Positions 46,263-57,269 are shown, counted from the first letter of the stretch. The stretch is 64,000 nt of DNA from Zhongshania antarctica (GCF_014202945.1 NZ_JACHHW010000003.1:372001-436000), one strand, 5' to 3'. Notes: generated from the sequence alone by a model not told the origin. A program made the numbers and translations.

Positions 46263-47441
46263 ATGGCCATTTCTTCGTTTCATCCTCCTCTTCGCACTTT
46301 GATGGGTCCCGGTCCTTCTGATGTGCATCCGCGTATTCTTGAAGCGCTGGGTCGGCCAACACTGGGCCATCTCGACCCCTTGTTTGTGGGCATGATGGAT
46401 GAAACCAAAGAGCTGTTGAAATATGCGTTTCAAACCAGCAATGAATTGACCTTACCCATTTCTGCGCCGGGTTCAGCCGGCATGGAAGCCTGTTTTGTTA
46501 ATTTGCTCGAGCCGGGTGATAAAGCGCTGGTGTGCGTGAACGGCGTATTCGGCAATCGGATGATTGAGAATGTGACGCGCTGTGGCGCCACTGCGATTCG
46601 CCTCGATTTTGCTTGGGGTACGGCTGTTGAGCCCGCCGCTGTTGAGGCAGCTTTGAAAGAACATGGCGATATTAAGGTGTTGGCTTTTGTTCACGCTGAA
46701 ACGTCTACCGGCGCCTTGAGCGACGCTGAAGCCCTGTGCGGTTTGGCTAAGCAATACGGTTGTTTGAGCATTGTTGATGCGGTGACCTCAATGGGCGGCG
46801 TGCCGCTATTGGTTGATAAGTGGCAGGCTGATGCCGTTTACTCGGGTAGCCAGAAGTGTCTGTCGTGCACACCGGGCTTGTCGCCGGTGACGTTTAGCCC
46901 CGCGGCAGTGGCAGCCATTAAAGCCCGTAAGCATCCAGTGCAGAGCTGGTTTTTAGATATGAATCTGATCTTGGGCTATTGGGGGGAAGGCGGTAAACGG
47001 GCCTACCACCACACAGCGCCGGTCAACGCCTTGTACGGCTTACATGAGTCGTTGGTTATGCTGCAAGAAGAGGGTTTAGAGAATGCGTGGCAGCGTCACG
47101 CCACCATGCATAGCGCCTTAGCTGCGGGCTTAGAATGCCTGGGTGTGGAGTTTGTCGTGGCAGCGGAGCAGCGTCTGCCCCAGCTTAATAGTGTTTATAT
47201 TCCTGCTGGCGTAGACGATGCAACGACCCGCCAATACTTGTTGGCCAAGCACGATTTAGAAATTGGCGCTGGTCTGGGCGATCTTGCCGGTAAAGTCTGG
47301 CGTATTGGTTTGATGGGCTATAGCGCCAAGCCTGAAAATATTCGTTTGCTGTTGTCGGCATTGGCCGCTGCGATGTTGGCGCAAGGCTACGAGTGTGACG
47401 CGAGCGTCGCACTTGCCGCTGCCGATGCCGTATTAGCGTAA
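46263..47441 (+). CDS. Alanine-glyoxylate aminotransferase family protein (class V)
   Basis: A 392-residue PLP enzyme with LRTLMGPGPSDVHPRILEALGRPTLGHLDP at the start and the PLP lysine in AVYSGSQKCLSCTPGLSP near residue 200. Relatives transfer the amino group of alanine or serine to glyoxylate. APGSAGMEACFVNLLEPGD is the usual phosphate-binding region. It is read alone between the exonuclease gene and the HDOD gene. Serine-glyoxylate or serine-pyruvate activity cannot be told apart from the sequence. Confidence 0.92.
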   Translation: MAISSFHPPLRTLMGPGPSDVHPRILEALGRPTLGHLDPLFVGMMDETKELLKYAFQTSNELTLPISAPGSAGMEACFVNLLEPGDKALVCVNGVFGNRMIENVTRCGATAIRLDFAWGTAVEPAAVEAALKEHGDIKVLAFVHAETSTGALSDAEALCGLAKQYGCLSIVDAVTSMGGVPLLVDKWQADAVYSGSQKCLSCTPGLSPVTFSPAAVAAIKARKHPVQSWFLDMNLILGYWGEGGKRAYHHTAPVNALYGLHESLVMLQEEGLENAWQRHATMHSALAAGLECLGVEFVVAAEQRLPQLNSVYIPAGVDDATTRQYLLAKHDLEIGAGLGDLAGKVWRIGLMGYSAKPENIRLLLSALAAAMLAQGYECDASVALAAADAVLA

Positions 47442-47534
47442 ATTTAGTCGCTGCAGAAATCATTGCAGCGGCAATTTATCTGCTAATCTTTAGGTATCGC
47501 AGTTCCCGCTACCTTAAATGATGAGTGTGTCGAC

Positions 47535-48380
47535 GTGAGTTCAAGTACCCCTTTGATTGAGCAAATCCGCGCGGATTTGCTGCAGGCGATTGAAAATGAT
47601 GCCGTTGTACTGCCGACCTTGCCAGAAGTGGCCTTGGAGATCCGCGAGGCAGCCAGCGACCCAGACGTCAATATTGCAATGCTGGCCACCATTATTGAAA
47701 ACGACAGCTCAATAGCGGCGAGAATTTTACGGGTTGCCAATAGCTCTCTACTGCGTGGTTTACAACCGATTAACGACGTAAAAGGTGCTATCGGTCGTAT
47801 CGGTCTGGGTTATACCAGTACCTTGGTGACGACCTTGGCGATGCAGCAAATCTTTCTGTCGACCAAAGAGTCTTTAAATCAGCGCATGCGCAGCATTTGG
47901 GTGCAGAGTACCGACGTTGCGGCGATTTCTTATACCTTGGCGAAATCTCAGCTTCATCTCAAACCAGAGCTGGCCACACTCGCGGGAATTATTCACCAGA
48001 TTGGCGCTTTGCCAATATTGTCTTATGCGGTTGGTCGAGGTTTTTTACGGGACCATCCCGAGTTGCTAGACCAGACTTTGCTAGAACTGAGTCCAGAAGT
48101 GGGGCGCCGAATTCTAGAGGTTTGGGGTTTTGCCCAGGAGTTAATTGTTGTTCCTGAAGGCTGCGCCGATTTTAGTCGTGATATTGAAAAAGCGGATTAT
48201 GCCGATATTGTCACCGTAGCAAGATTGCAAACGTATGTCGGTACGCAGCACCTCTTGGCGGAAGTTGATTGGGCTGACGTGACCGCATTTGCGCGACTCG
48301 GTTTGCCGGTAACACCGGGTGAGGGCGATGAGGCCTATCAGCAGCAAATTGAATTGATGCAGGGAATGCTCCGCGATTGA
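47535..48380 (+). CDS. HDOD-domain signalling protein
   Basis: A 281-residue protein that is nearly all HDOD domain, a catalytically dead relative of HD phosphohydrolases used in regulation. Visible parts are LPTLPEVALEIREAASDPDVNIAMLATIIENDSSIAARILRVANSSL and the GIIHQIGALPILSY helix region. No REC, GGDEF or EAL domain is attached. Its partner and signal are unknown. The start is GTG 47535. Confidence 0.9.
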   Translation: MSSSTPLIEQIRADLLQAIENDAVVLPTLPEVALEIREAASDPDVNIAMLATIIENDSSIAARILRVANSSLLRGLQPINDVKGAIGRIGLGYTSTLVTTLAMQQIFLSTKESLNQRMRSIWVQSTDVAAISYTLAKSQLHLKPELATLAGIIHQIGALPILSYAVGRGFLRDHPELLDQTLLELSPEVGRRILEVWGFAQELIVVPEGCADFSRDIEKADYADIVTVARLQTYVGTQHLLAEVDWADVTAFARLGLPVTPGEGDEAYQQQIELMQGMLRD

Positions 48381-48417
48381 GGTGATCTCATTGCGGTGCG
48401 TACTCATTAATTTGATG

Positions 48418-48450
48418 AGCAGCGCGTCTCACGCTGCTGTATTTCTTTCC
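48418..48450 (+). terminator. Possible terminator between convergent HDOD and yciK genes
   Basis: AGCAGCG (48418-48424) pairs with CGCTGCT (48432-48438), then GTATTTCTTTCC. The stem is seven bases and the T-run interrupted. Confidence 0.4.
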
Positions 48451-48485
48451 GAAAGGCGTCGTTCAATAATTGCTTCTTGATAAGT

Positions 48486-49250
48486 TTAGTCTTTTGGCTG
48501 GGCGTCAAATTGCTGGCCGTTTACCTTCGCGCTAGCGTCACTCATTAAATACAAATACAGCGGCATAATGACGTCGGGTAGCGGATTGTCCTGCGGGTTT
48601 TCGCCTGGGTAGGCGGTGCGGCGCATAACGGTTTGGGTGGCGCCGGGGTTGATGGTGTTAACCCGCGTGTTGTTTAGCTCAAACTCTTCGTCGGCCAAGA
48701 CCTGCATAAAACCTTCGGTGGCGAATTTAGACACCGCATAGGCGCCCCAAAACGCCCGACCTTTGCGGCCGACACTGGACGAGGTCAACACAATAGAGGC
48801 TGAGTTGGCGGCGGCTAACATTGGAAGCAGTGCTTGGGTCATCATAAAGGCGGCGGTGATATTGACGTGCAATACGTCGTCCCAGCTGTCGACCGTGGTT
48901 TGCGTCAAGGTACGGCGCTGGCCGAGTATGCCTGCATTGTGAAGCAGGCCGTCGAGGCGACCAAACTCTCGCTCAATGGTATTGGCCAGTTCTTCGTAAT
49001 CTTTCATTACTGCGCCGCGTAAATGCACGGGGTAGATGGCAGCTTGGGGGTAGCCCGCAGCTTCTATCTCATCGTAGACCGCTTCCAGTTTTTCAACGGT
49101 GCGGCCCAGTAAAATAACGGTGGCGCCGTGCTTGGCAAAACTCAGCGCGGCAGCGCGGCCAATACCGTCGCCGGCACCGGTGACTAAAATAATTTTACCC
49201 GCCAAGCATTCGGGGGCGGCACTGAAATCACTGGGGAGGCTTAGGGGCAC
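48486..49250 (-). CDS. yciK: YciK-family short-chain dehydrogenase
   Basis: A 254-residue oxidoreductase with the cofactor motif VTGAGDGIGRAAALSFAKHGA, LLHNAGILGQR, and catalytic Ser, Tyr and Lys (LTSSSVGRKGRAFWGAYAVSKFA). It follows mupP and ubiG in the same order as in Pseudomonas. The substrate of YciK is not established. Gap to mupP is 14 bases, so it is co-transcribed. Confidence 0.92.
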   Translation of the reverse strand: MPLSLPSDFSAAPECLAGKIILVTGAGDGIGRAAALSFAKHGATVILLGRTVEKLEAVYDEIEAAGYPQAAIYPVHLRGAVMKDYEELANTIEREFGRLDGLLHNAGILGQRRTLTQTTVDSWDDVLHVNITAAFMMTQALLPMLAAANSASIVLTSSSVGRKGRAFWGAYAVSKFATEGFMQVLADEEFELNNTRVNTINPGATQTVMRRTAYPGENPQDNPLPDVIMPLYLYLMSDASAKVNGQQFDAQPKD

Positions 49251-49264
49251 GGATTATCCTCGGC

Positions 49265-49930
49265 TTAAGACGTATGCAGTTGGTTAATTAAGGGAATTAA
49301 ATCTAGCGCTTGGGCGACGAGGTAATCGGCTGCCCAGCTTTCGGCGCTGTCTCCGGCTGAAACATAGCCGTAAGCGCAGGCTACCGTGCGCATGCTGGCA
49401 TTGCGGCCGGCGTCGATATCGCGACGGTGGTCACCCACGTAAATGGTGTGAGCGGGCAGGCAATCGATTTCCTTGCAGGCCAAATAAATGGGTTCTGGGT
49501 GTGGCTTGCGGTTTGTTACATGGTCTGGGCAAATGGCGGTGGCGCAGCGCTGGTCTAGGCCCATTGCCGCGAGCAGTGGCTCAGTGAAGCGGGCGGGCTT
49601 ATTGGTGACAATGCCCCACTTCAAGTCGAGTGCCTCGATATGTGCTAAGACCTCGCTCATGCCGGGAAATAGTGTAGTGCTGACCGCGAGCTGGGCCAGG
49701 TAGCGCTCGAGAAACTCATCAAGCAGGGCTTGGAAGCCGGCCTCGCCTTCTTGCTGTTGAAAGCCGAGACTGACTACCGCGCGGGCGCCATCGGACACCC
49801 GTTTGCGCACCTCATCATAGCTCTGTGGGGGCAGTTGGCGCTCGCCGAGCATGGCGTTCAAGACCGCGGTGAAATCCACTGCGGTATCAAGCAGGGTGCC
49901 ATCCAAATCAAATAATACGGCTTTTAACAT
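49265..49930 (-). CDS. mupP: HAD phosphatase, probable N-acetylmuramic acid 6-phosphate phosphatase MupP
   Basis: The 221-residue HAD hydrolase has all four motifs: [10 protein letters not shown] at the start, the threonine in [10 protein letters not shown], the lysine in RKPHPEPI and the acidic [12 protein letters not shown]. Phosphoglycolate phosphatase is the common annotation, but the position between ubiG and yciK is that of mupP of pseudomonads, which acts in recycling of cell-wall muramic acid. The start overlaps the stop of ubiG by seven bases. Confidence 0.85.
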   Translation of the reverse strand: MLKAVLFDLDGTLLDTAVDFTAVLNAMLGERQLPPQSYDEVRKRVSDGARAVVSLGFQQQEGEAGFQALLDEFLERYLAQLAVSTTLFPGMSEVLAHIEALDLKWGIVTNKPARFTEPLLAAMGLDQRCATAICPDHVTNRKPHPEPIYLACKEIDCLPAHTIYVGDHRRDIDAGRNASMRTVACAYGYVSAGDSAESWAADYLVAQALDLIPLINQLHTS

Positions 49931-50658
49931 TGCAGTGGCTTCTTGACGTGAATCATGTAATTAACGTCGACATCTTTATCGTTAAGACGATAAGTGCGCA
50001 GTATGGGGTTGTAGGTCAAGCCCGTCATATGCTGCAGTTGTAAGTCGGCTTGACGGACCCAGTTGGCCAGCTCGGCAGGGCGAATAAAGCGGCTGAAGTC
50101 GTGGGTGCCGCGGGGCAGCATTTTTAATAAATACTCGGCGCCAACAATGGCGAACATAAAGGCCTTGGGGTTGCGGTTGATGGTTGAAAAATAAATATCG
50201 CCACCGGGTTTGCAGAGTTTGGCGCAGGCGCGAATGACTGACGATGGGTCGGGGACGTGTTCGAGCATTTCTAGACAGGTGACCACGTCGTAGCTGCCCG
50301 CCTCTGCTTCGGCGAGTTCTTCGGCGGTAATTTGTACATACTCAACCTTGGTGCCGGACTCTAGCTGATGCATGCGGGCGACGCTGAGTGGGGTTTCGCC
50401 CATGTCGATGCCTTTGACCGTGGCGCCGCGCTGGGCCATGGATTCAGACAGTATGCCGCCGCCGCAGCCGATATCGACAACCTTGCGCTCGGCTAAGGGC
50501 GAGCGCTCGTCAATATAGTTAACCCGCAGCGGGTTGATGTCGTGCAGGGGTTTGAATTCGCTGTTGCGATCCCACCAGCGGTGGGCGAGTTCTTCAAACT
50601 TGGCGATTTCTGCGGGGTCGACATTGCTAGTTGCGCTGCTTGAATGAGGCTGTTGCAT
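49924..50658 (-). CDS. ubiG: 3-demethylubiquinone-9 3-O-methyltransferase UbiG
   Basis: A SAM-dependent methyltransferase of ubiquinone synthesis that carries out both O-methylations. It has the SAM motif [48 protein letters not shown] and [11 protein letters not shown] start at ATG 50658 (MQQPHSSS, 244 residues) with GGAGAA just upstream; the open frame extends to 50703 with a 15-residue tail that is not family-like. The start is next to the mtaD stop. Confidence 0.93.
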   Translation of the reverse strand: MQQPHSSSATSNVDPAEIAKFEELAHRWWDRNSEFKPLHDINPLRVNYIDERSPLAERKVVDIGCGGGILSESMAQRGATVKGIDMGETPLSVARMHQLESGTKVEYVQITAEELAEAEAGSYDVVTCLEMLEHVPDPSSVIRACAKLCKPGGDIYFSTINRNPKAFMFAIVGAEYLLKMLPRGTHDFSRFIRPAELANWVRQADLQLQHMTGLTYNPILRTYRLNDKDVDVNYMIHVKKPLQC

Positions 50659-50659
50659 T

Positions 50660-51988
50660 TTATTCTCCGCTAATTTTTTTGCGCCAGAGCTCGGCACGGG
50701 CAATGATGTCCCTGCTGTCTAACGTGGTCAGTTCGCCATTATCCAGTACCTTGCGGCCCATGATCCAGCTATAGCGAACCCGGTGGCTGATATTGGTGTA
50801 CGCAATTTGGGAAACAGGGTTGTAAATGGGCTGTTGTTCCAGTGCCGAGAGGTCTATGGCAATGATGTCTGCCTGTTTGCCGACTTCAAGGCTGCCCACC
50901 AAGTGATCGATGTTTAGCGCTTTAGCGCCGTTGATTGTGGCCATTTCTAGGGCGTAACTGTCAGGCAGGGCGCTGGCGTCTTCTGCCACGGCTTTGCCCA
51001 GCAGGGCGGCGGTGCGCATTTCGCCAAATAGATCGAGGTCGTTGTTGCTGGCAGCGCCGTCGGTGCCAATAGCGACATTAATACCCGCCTTGCGCATTTT
51101 CTCGATGGGTGAAAAACCACTGGCCAGCTTTAAATTAGATTCTGGGCAGTGCACCGCGTGGCAGCCATGGCTGGCGAGTGTGGCAATATCCTCGTCGTTG
51201 AGGGCGGTTAAGTGCACGCACTGGGTTTTGGGGCCGAGCAAACCCAGCTCGGCGAGACGTGCGATCGGTCGCTTGCCCGATTGCGCCACGGCGTCATCCA
51301 CTTCCTGTTGGGTTTCATGCAGGTGGATTTGAATCGGCACGTCTAGTTCGGCGGCAAAGGTCACAATGCGCTGCATGGCCTCGTCGCCCACGGTATAGGG
51401 GGCGTGGGGGCCAAAGGCAATATTAATAAGCTCGCTGTATTTGTGCTCGTCGAGCAGGGCGAGGCCTTTGCGGAAGTAATCGTTAGGGCCGCTGCCCCAG
51501 GCGCTTGGGAAATCGAATATAGGAAAGCTGAGCTGAGCGCGAATACCGGCTTTGCGCGCGACTTGGGCGGTAACTTCGGGGAAAAAGTACATGTCACTAA
51601 ACGTGGTGGTACCACTGCGCAGCATTTCGGCAATGGCGAGTTCGCTGCCATCGCGCACAAAATCAGCATTTACCCATTGCCCTTCGGCGGGCCAGATATG
51701 GTCGTTAAGCCACGTATGTAGAGATTTGTCGTCGGCCATGCCGCGAAACAGGCTCATGGCGGCATGGCCGTGGGCGTTGATTAGGCCTGGCATCACGGCA
51801 TGGTGGTCGAGGTGAAGGATCTCCTTGGCGGTGATGGCTTGGGCTTCGGTAGCCGGTAATATGGCGCTGATTACGCCGTCATTAATGGCGATGGCGTAAT
51901 GGCTAAGCGGCGCGCTAGCTGGGGTGACCGGTATTATCCAGCGGGCAAAAATCAGGGTGTCGGCGCTATTGATTGTTGGGGCGGGCAT
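50660..51988 (-). CDS. mtaD: 5-methylthioadenosine/adenosine-type deaminase (TRZ/ATZ family)
   Basis: This 442-residue amidohydrolase resembles the pseudomonad 5'-methylthioadenosine deaminase in the same position upstream of ubiG. Metal ligands are in [10 protein letters not shown], a His in HLHETQQE, the conserved [13 protein letters not shown] is seen as CVHLTALND, and the Asp in [18 protein letters not shown] start at ATG 51988 ([17 protein letters not shown]); the frame is open upstream to 52240 but that part is not conserved-looking. It is read divergently from gyrA. Guanosine- or SAH-directed activity is possible. Confidence 0.87.
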   Translation of the reverse strand: MPAPTINSADTLIFARWIIPVTPASAPLSHYAIAINDGVISAILPATEAQAITAKEILHLDHHAVMPGLINAHGHAAMSLFRGMADDKSLHTWLNDHIWPAEGQWVNADFVRDGSELAIAEMLRSGTTTFSDMYFFPEVTAQVARKAGIRAQLSFPIFDFPSAWGSGPNDYFRKGLALLDEHKYSELINIAFGPHAPYTVGDEAMQRIVTFAAELDVPIQIHLHETQQEVDDAVAQSGKRPIARLAELGLLGPKTQCVHLTALNDEDIATLASHGCHAVHCPESNLKLASGFSPIEKMRKAGINVAIGTDGAASNNDLDLFGEMRTAALLGKAVAEDASALPDSYALEMATINGAKALNIDHLVGSLEVGKQADIIAIDLSALEQQPIYNPVSQIAYTNISHRVRYSWIMGRKVLDNGELTTLDSRDIIARAELWRKKISGE

Positions 51989-52087
51989 AGGGCTGTCCGG
52001 ATCCTGTTGAGCAAAGTCGCAAGTATACCCGCAAACAGAGCTGCTGTGGGCTGATTTGTCGCGATAGCACATTGATTTGCGGCGATT

Positions 52088-52123
52088 TTGAACTGTCTTA
52101 GGCCGTTGAAAATATGCTATCAT
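52088..52123 (+). promoter_or_regulatory. Possible gyrA promoter
   Basis: TATCAT (52118-52123) resembles a -10 box and TTGAAC lies at 52088, but the spacing between them is longer than usual. It is about 130 bases before gyrA. Tentative. Confidence 0.22.
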
Positions 52124-52260
52124 CGCCCCTTTATTTTCTGCTTCGAGCTGTTGCGTCGTTTGCGGTGATGGTGTCAGTACTGGCTTAAATACCGGATGCG
52201 GCCGATTTCTCAGCGACAATGCTGCGAAGCGCGTATCCATAATAAGGAATTACCCCGTTC

Positions 52261-54903
52261 ATGGCTGATATAGCTAAAGAGATTTTGCCGGTCAATATTG
52301 AGGATGAGCTAAAGCAGTCCTACCTCGATTATGCAATGAGCGTTATTGTGGGTCGGGCATTGCCCGACGTCCGGGATGGTTTGAAACCGGTTCACCGCCG
52401 GGTGTTGTTCGCCATGAGCGAACTCAATAACGACTGGAATAAGGGCTATAAAAAGTCGGCCCGTGTTGTTGGTGATGTTATTGGTAAATACCATCCCCAC
52501 GGCGATTCCGCGGTGTATGACACCATCGTTCGCATGGCGCAGCCGTTTTCGCTGCGCTATATGCTGGTTGACGGCCAAGGTAACTTTGGTTCTATCGACG
52601 GTGATAACGCGGCGGCCATGCGTTATACCGAAATTCGGATGCGCAAAATTGCCCATGAAATCCTTGCCGATCTTGATAAAGAGACCGTGGATTGGGTGCC
52701 TAACTACGACGGCACTGAGCAAATTCCAGAAGTCATGCCAACAAAGATTCCTGCGCTGCTAATTAACGGCTCCTCAGGTATCGCGGTAGGTATGGCGACC
52801 AATATTCCGCCCCATAACCTCACCGAAGTGATTAACGGTTGCTTGGCAACCCTCGATAACCCCGATATCACCGTTGAAGAATTGATGGAGCACATTCCAG
52901 GCCCCGATTTTCCAACGGCGGCAATCATCAACGGCCGCGCTGGCATCGTCGAGGCGTATAAAACCGGCCGTGGTCGTATTTACATCCGCGCCCGCGCCGA
53001 AGTGATTATTGATGAAAAAACCCACCGCGAAACGATTATCGTCCACGAGCTGCCTTACCAGGTAAACAAAGCGCGTTTGATTGAAAAAATCGCCGAACTG
53101 GTTAAAGAGAAGAAAATAGAGGGCATTTCTGAGCTGCGCGATGAGTCTGATAAAGACGGTTTGCGCGTGGTTATTGAAATGAAACGCGGCGAAAGCGGCG
53201 AAGTTGTCTTAAACAACCTTTATGCCCAGACCCAGCTGCAGAATGTATTTGGTATTAATATTGTCGCCTTGGTCGACAAGCAGCCGCGCATTCTGAATTT
53301 AAAGCAGCTCATTGAATACTTTATTCGTCACCGCCGCGAAGTCGTTACTCGTCGTACTGTGTACTTGCTGCGCAAGGCGCGGGAGCGTGGTCATGTGTTG
53401 GAAGGTCTCGCGATTGCGATTTCCAATATTGATGAAATTATTACCACTATTAAAGCCTCGGCAACCACTCAAGAGGCGAAAGATGCCTTAATTTCTCGTC
53501 CGTGGAAATTGGGTGATGTGGCTGGCATGCTGGAGCGCGCTGGCGAAAATGCCTGCCGCCCAGACGATTTGGAAGACATGTACGGCATGCGCGACGGCCA
53601 GTATTACTTGTCGCCAGTGCAGGTGCAGGCGATTCTGGATCTGCGTCTGCAAAAACTGACTGGTCTTGAGCACGAGAAACTACTGGCCGAGTATCAGGAG
53701 CGCTTGCTGGAAATTGCCGAATACCTGAATATTCTGGCGAACCCCGATGTATTGATTGCGGTGATTCGCGGTGAGCTTGAGCAGGTTGTGGCTGACTACG
53801 GTGACGAGCGTCGCAGTGAGATCGTTGCCTCGCATCTGGACTTGAACCACGAAGACCTGATTCCTGAAGAAGACCGCGTTGTGACTATCTCCAATGGCGG
53901 TTACGCCAAGTCTCAGCCCTTAGACACCTACCAAGCTCAGCGTCGCGGTGGCATGGGCAAGTCGGCGACTTCGGTTAAAGATGAAGATTTTGTAGAGCAT
54001 TTGCTGGTGGTGAACACCCATACTACCATTTTGTGTTTCAGTAATATTGGTAAGGTTTACTGGCTGAAGGTTTACCAAATTCCAGTCGCAGGCCGCAACT
54101 CGCGGGGCCGACCAATGGTGAATTTATTGCCACTGGGTGAAGACGAACGTATTACGTCAATATTGCCGGTTAATGAGTACACCGAAGGCTATTTCATCTT
54201 TATGGCCACCGGTCTGGGTACCGTGAAAAAGACCCCGCTAGAGGCCTTTTCGCGCCAGCGCAGTGTGGGTTTGCGGGCGATCGAGCTTGATGAAGGCGAC
54301 GTGCTCATTGGCACCGCAATCACTAACGGTGAAAACGATATCCTGCTGCTGACCAGTGCGGGTAAAGCGGCGCGTTTTGCTGAAAAAGACGTGCGCGCTA
54401 TGGGGCGTACTGCACGTGGTGTACGTGGTATCCGTATGGATGAAGGTCAGCGCGCTATCGCGATGATTATTCCCCAAGAGGCCGGTTGCGTGTTGACCGT
54501 GTCTGAAAATGGCTACGGCAAACGTACCTTGGTTGAAGATTTTCCTGCTAAAGGGCGTGGTAACCGCGGTGTTATCGCCATGGCCATGAGCGAGCGTAAC
54601 GGCCCACTGGTTGGTGCCGTACAGGTGTTTGAAGGCGACGATCTAATGCTGATCAGTGATCAGGGCACATTGGTGCGTACCCGCACCGATGAAGTGTCGA
54701 TTCTGAGTCGTAATACCCAAGGTGTTCGGGTTATTCGTCTTAAAGAAGACGAGCATTTGGTTGGCGTGCAGCGGGTAGACGAAGAAGACGAAGCGTTGCC
54801 ATTGGATGAAGACGGCGAGCCCATTGTCGCAAGCGAAGCGGATGTGATTGCCGCTGAGCCAGACGATAGCGCCGGTGACGATGCGCCTGCGGTTGACGAA
54901 TAA
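52261..54903 (+). CDS. gyrA: DNA gyrase subunit A
   Basis: The 880-residue protein breaks and rejoins DNA with GyrB to introduce negative supercoils. The active Tyr is Y122 ([11 protein letters not shown]). The quinolone-resistance region reads [13 protein letters not shown] with S83 and D87, the residues of quinolone-sensitive enzymes. The GyrA box QRRGGMGKS is near residue 560. The C-terminus is long and acidic. AAGGAAT precedes the ATG. The gene starts the plus-strand block that ends with lapB. Confidence 0.98.
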   Translation: MADIAKEILPVNIEDELKQSYLDYAMSVIVGRALPDVRDGLKPVHRRVLFAMSELNNDWNKGYKKSARVVGDVIGKYHPHGDSAVYDTIVRMAQPFSLRYMLVDGQGNFGSIDGDNAAAMRYTEIRMRKIAHEILADLDKETVDWVPNYDGTEQIPEVMPTKIPALLINGSSGIAVGMATNIPPHNLTEVINGCLATLDNPDITVEELMEHIPGPDFPTAAIINGRAGIVEAYKTGRGRIYIRARAEVIIDEKTHRETIIVHELPYQVNKARLIEKIAELVKEKKIEGISELRDESDKDGLRVVIEMKRGESGEVVLNNLYAQTQLQNVFGINIVALVDKQPRILNLKQLIEYFIRHRREVVTRRTVYLLRKARERGHVLEGLAIAISNIDEIITTIKASATTQEAKDALISRPWKLGDVAGMLERAGENACRPDDLEDMYGMRDGQYYLSPVQVQAILDLRLQKLTGLEHEKLLAEYQERLLEIAEYLNILANPDVLIAVIRGELEQVVADYGDERRSEIVASHLDLNHEDLIPEEDRVVTISNGGYAKSQPLDTYQAQRRGGMGKSATSVKDEDFVEHLLVVNTHTTILCFSNIGKVYWLKVYQIPVAGRNSRGRPMVNLLPLGEDERITSILPVNEYTEGYFIFMATGLGTVKKTPLEAFSRQRSVGLRAIELDEGDVLIGTAITNGENDILLLTSAGKAARFAEKDVRAMGRTARGVRGIRMDEGQRAIAMIIPQEAGCVLTVSENGYGKRTLVEDFPAKGRGNRGVIAMAMSERNGPLVGAVQVFEGDDLMLISDQGTLVRTRTDEVSILSRNTQGVRVIRLKEDEHLVGVQRVDEEDEALPLDEDGEPIVASEADVIAAEPDDSAGDDAPAVDE

Positions 54904-54939
54904 GTCTCCGCTAGGGAGAACGCTTTAAACTAAGTAAGG

Positions 54940-54973
54940 GTGGTGGAGCTAGTCTCCGCCACTGTTAAATTTT
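54940..54973 (+). terminator. Possible weak terminator between gyrA and serC
   Basis: GTGGTGGAG (54940-54948) pairs with CTCCGCCAC (54954-54962) with one G-T pair, followed by TGTTAAATTTT. The T-run is interrupted. Confidence 0.45.
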
Positions 54974-54995
54974 AATCTTTGGAGTGGCAACGTAA

Positions 54996-56075
54996 ATGGC
55001 GCGTCGTTTTAATTTTTGTGCAGGCCCTGCTTCTATTCCTGAAGCCGTATTAACTGAAGCCGCCGAGCAAATGCTGGATTGGCAGGGACGCGGTTTGTCA
55101 GTAATGGAGATGAGCCACCGCTCCGATGAAATGGTTGGTATCGCCAATGAGGCTGAGGCTGATCTGCGCGAGTTGATGGGTATTTCCGACGACTACGCCG
55201 TGCTGTTCTTGCAGGGCGGCGCCAGCAGTCAATTCTCTGCCGTGCCCTTAAATCTGATGGGTGAAGGCAAGGTTGTTGATTATGTGAATACCGGTGAGTG
55301 GTCTAAAAAAGCCATTAAAGAAGCCAAACGCTATGCCAAAGTGAATGTGGTTGCCAGCTCGGAAGACACTAACTTCACTACAATTCCTGCTTTTGATAGC
55401 TGGAAGCTGAGCGAAGATGCGGCGTATTTGCATTACACACCGAATGAGACGATTGGTGGTTTGGAGTTTTTCTGGACACCAGAAAGTAAGGTGCCCTTAG
55501 TCGCCGATATGTCGTCGACTATTTTGTCGCGTCCGGTAGATGTGAATAAATTTGGCTTGATCTACGCCGGCGCCCAGAAAAACATCGGCCCTGCCGGTTT
55601 AACCATCGTTATTGTGCGTAAAGACCTGCTGGGTAAAGCTAACGCGATTACGCCAACGATGATGGATTACAAAACGGCTGCCGATAATGACTCTATGTAC
55701 AACACGCCACCAACCTTGGCGTGGTACTTGGCGGGCTTGGTATTTAAATGGCTGAAGGCCCAGGGTGGTCTGGAAGCGATGGAAGTGATTAACCGCCGTA
55801 AAGCGGAAAAACTCTACGCTTATATTGATGCCAGTGGTTTTTACAGCAACCCTGTTGAAGTGGCGAGCCGCTCGCTGATGAATATTCCCTTTGTTTTGGC
55901 TGACGCAAGCTTGGACAAAGCTTTCCTTGCCGGCGCTGAAGAAGCGGGGCTGCTAAATTTGAAAGGTCACCGTTCTGTGGGTGGCATGCGCGCCAGTGTT
56001 TACAATGCGGTACCAGAAGAAGCCGTAGATGCCTTAATCGCCTACATGAAAACCTTCGCCGAACAGAATAGCTAA
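54996..56075 (+). CDS. serC: Phosphoserine aminotransferase
   Basis: This 359-residue class V PLP enzyme makes phosphoserine from 3-phosphohydroxypyruvate, and also serves pyridoxal phosphate synthesis. It starts RRFNFCAGPASIPEAVL and has the PLP lysine in IYAGAQKNIGPAGLT near residue 195 and LKGHRSVGGMRASVYNA near the end. GGAG lies upstream of the ATG. It begins the serC-pheA-hisC-tyrA-aroA-cmk block common in pseudomonads and relatives. Confidence 0.97.
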   Translation: MARRFNFCAGPASIPEAVLTEAAEQMLDWQGRGLSVMEMSHRSDEMVGIANEAEADLRELMGISDDYAVLFLQGGASSQFSAVPLNLMGEGKVVDYVNTGEWSKKAIKEAKRYAKVNVVASSEDTNFTTIPAFDSWKLSEDAAYLHYTPNETIGGLEFFWTPESKVPLVADMSSTILSRPVDVNKFGLIYAGAQKNIGPAGLTIVIVRKDLLGKANAITPTMMDYKTAADNDSMYNTPPTLAWYLAGLVFKWLKAQGGLEAMEVINRRKAEKLYAYIDASGFYSNPVEVASRSLMNIPFVLADASLDKAFLAGAEEAGLLNLKGHRSVGGMRASVYNAVPEEAVDALIAYMKTFAEQNS

Positions 56076-56080
56076 TTACT

Positions 56081-57226
56081 ATGAGTGAAAGCAAAACGTC
56101 GCCAGTAGATCTCAATACCCTGCGTCAGGATATCGATAGCATCGATACCCAGATACACGAATTATTGAATAGACGCGCCCGCTGTGCCCAGCAAGTGGCT
56201 GAGGTTAAATTGGCAGAATTCACGGCGGCCCAGCAGTTTGAGTCCAGTGGCGACAGTAATAGCTCGCAACAGTTATTATTTTATCGGCCCGAGCGCGAGG
56301 CCCAGGTTTTAGAGCGAGTAAAGGCGGCGAATAATGGCCCGCTGGCTGACGATACCGTGGCGTTTATCTTTCGCGAAATTATGTCGGCATGTTTGGCACT
56401 GGAAAAGCCGATGGAAGTAGCTTACCTCGGCCCCGGCGGCACCTTTACCCAAGCGGCCGCACTAAAGCACTTTGGGCACGCGGTGATCAGTTTGCCTCAG
56501 GCGTCCATTGATGGCGTGTTTGCTAAGGTAGAATCTGGGCAGTGTCACTACGGTGTGGTGCCAGTAGAGAACTCTACCGAGGGTATGGTTTCCCATACCT
56601 TGGATGCCTTTATTAATTCGCCACTAAAGATTTGCGGTGAAGTTGAACTGCGAATTCGCCTGCACCTCTTGGTAAGCAGTCAAACCTCTGGCAAAGAAAT
56701 AAAGCGTATCTGTGCTCACCAACAGGCTTTGGCGCAAAGCCGCCGTTGGTTGGATGCGAATTTCCCCGGTATTGAGCGCGCTGCAGTAAGCAGTAATGGC
56801 GAAGCCGCGAGAATGGCGGCAGAGGAGGAGGGCGTCGCTGCGATAGCGGGGGATTTAGCGGAAAGCCAATACGGCTTGCAGCGCTTGGCAGGCAACATCG
56901 AAGATCAGCCCGACAATACCACCCGCTTTCTTATTATTGGCCGCGAGAATGTGTCGCCCAGTGGTCGTGACAAAACCTCTTTGGTGGTCTCTGCTCGCAA
57001 TCGGCCCGGTGCCTTGTTTAAGTTACTTGAGCCCTTTCAAAAAGCCGATGTTATGCTGACTCGTATTGATACGCGGCCCTCGCGCAGCGAAACTTGGACC
57101 TATGTGTTCTTTATTGAGTTTGAAGGTCACCGTGAAGACCCGAAAATTATCGATATTCTCAATACCATTGAGCAGCATTCCATTATGTTTAAAGTCTTGG
57201 GTTCTTACCCCAAGGCGGCGCTTTAG
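56081..57226 (+). CDS. pheA: Chorismate mutase / prephenate dehydratase
   Basis: A bifunctional 381-residue P-protein for phenylalanine synthesis. Residues about 8-110 are a chorismate mutase of the AroQ class (LRQDIDSIDTQIHELLNRRA), with an unusual ~15-20 residue insertion (around AQQFESSGDSNSSQQ) before FYRPEREAQ. Residues about 112-290 are the dehydratase (VAYLGPGGTFTQAA, VPVENSTEGMV, with the TTRF motif as NTTRFLII). The C-terminal ACT domain (SARNRPGALFKLLEPF; ESRP site as DTRPSRSETW) gives feedback by phenylalanine. It is five bases from serC. Confidence 0.95.
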   Translation: MSESKTSPVDLNTLRQDIDSIDTQIHELLNRRARCAQQVAEVKLAEFTAAQQFESSGDSNSSQQLLFYRPEREAQVLERVKAANNGPLADDTVAFIFREIMSACLALEKPMEVAYLGPGGTFTQAAALKHFGHAVISLPQASIDGVFAKVESGQCHYGVVPVENSTEGMVSHTLDAFINSPLKICGEVELRIRLHLLVSSQTSGKEIKRICAHQQALAQSRRWLDANFPGIERAAVSSNGEAARMAAEEEGVAAIAGDLAESQYGLQRLAGNIEDQPDNTTRFLIIGRENVSPSGRDKTSLVVSARNRPGALFKLLEPFQKADVMLTRIDTRPSRSETWTYVFFIEFEGHREDPKIIDILNTIEQHSIMFKVLGSYPKAAL

Positions 57227-57269
57227 TTATGTGTTTGCCCCTAGCCCTAATGCGGAAGGTAACTGAATA

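Noticed and set aside
51989-52240. N-terminal extension of mtaD
   Set aside because: The frame is open but the residues are low-complexity and not family-like; it covers the gyrA promoter region.
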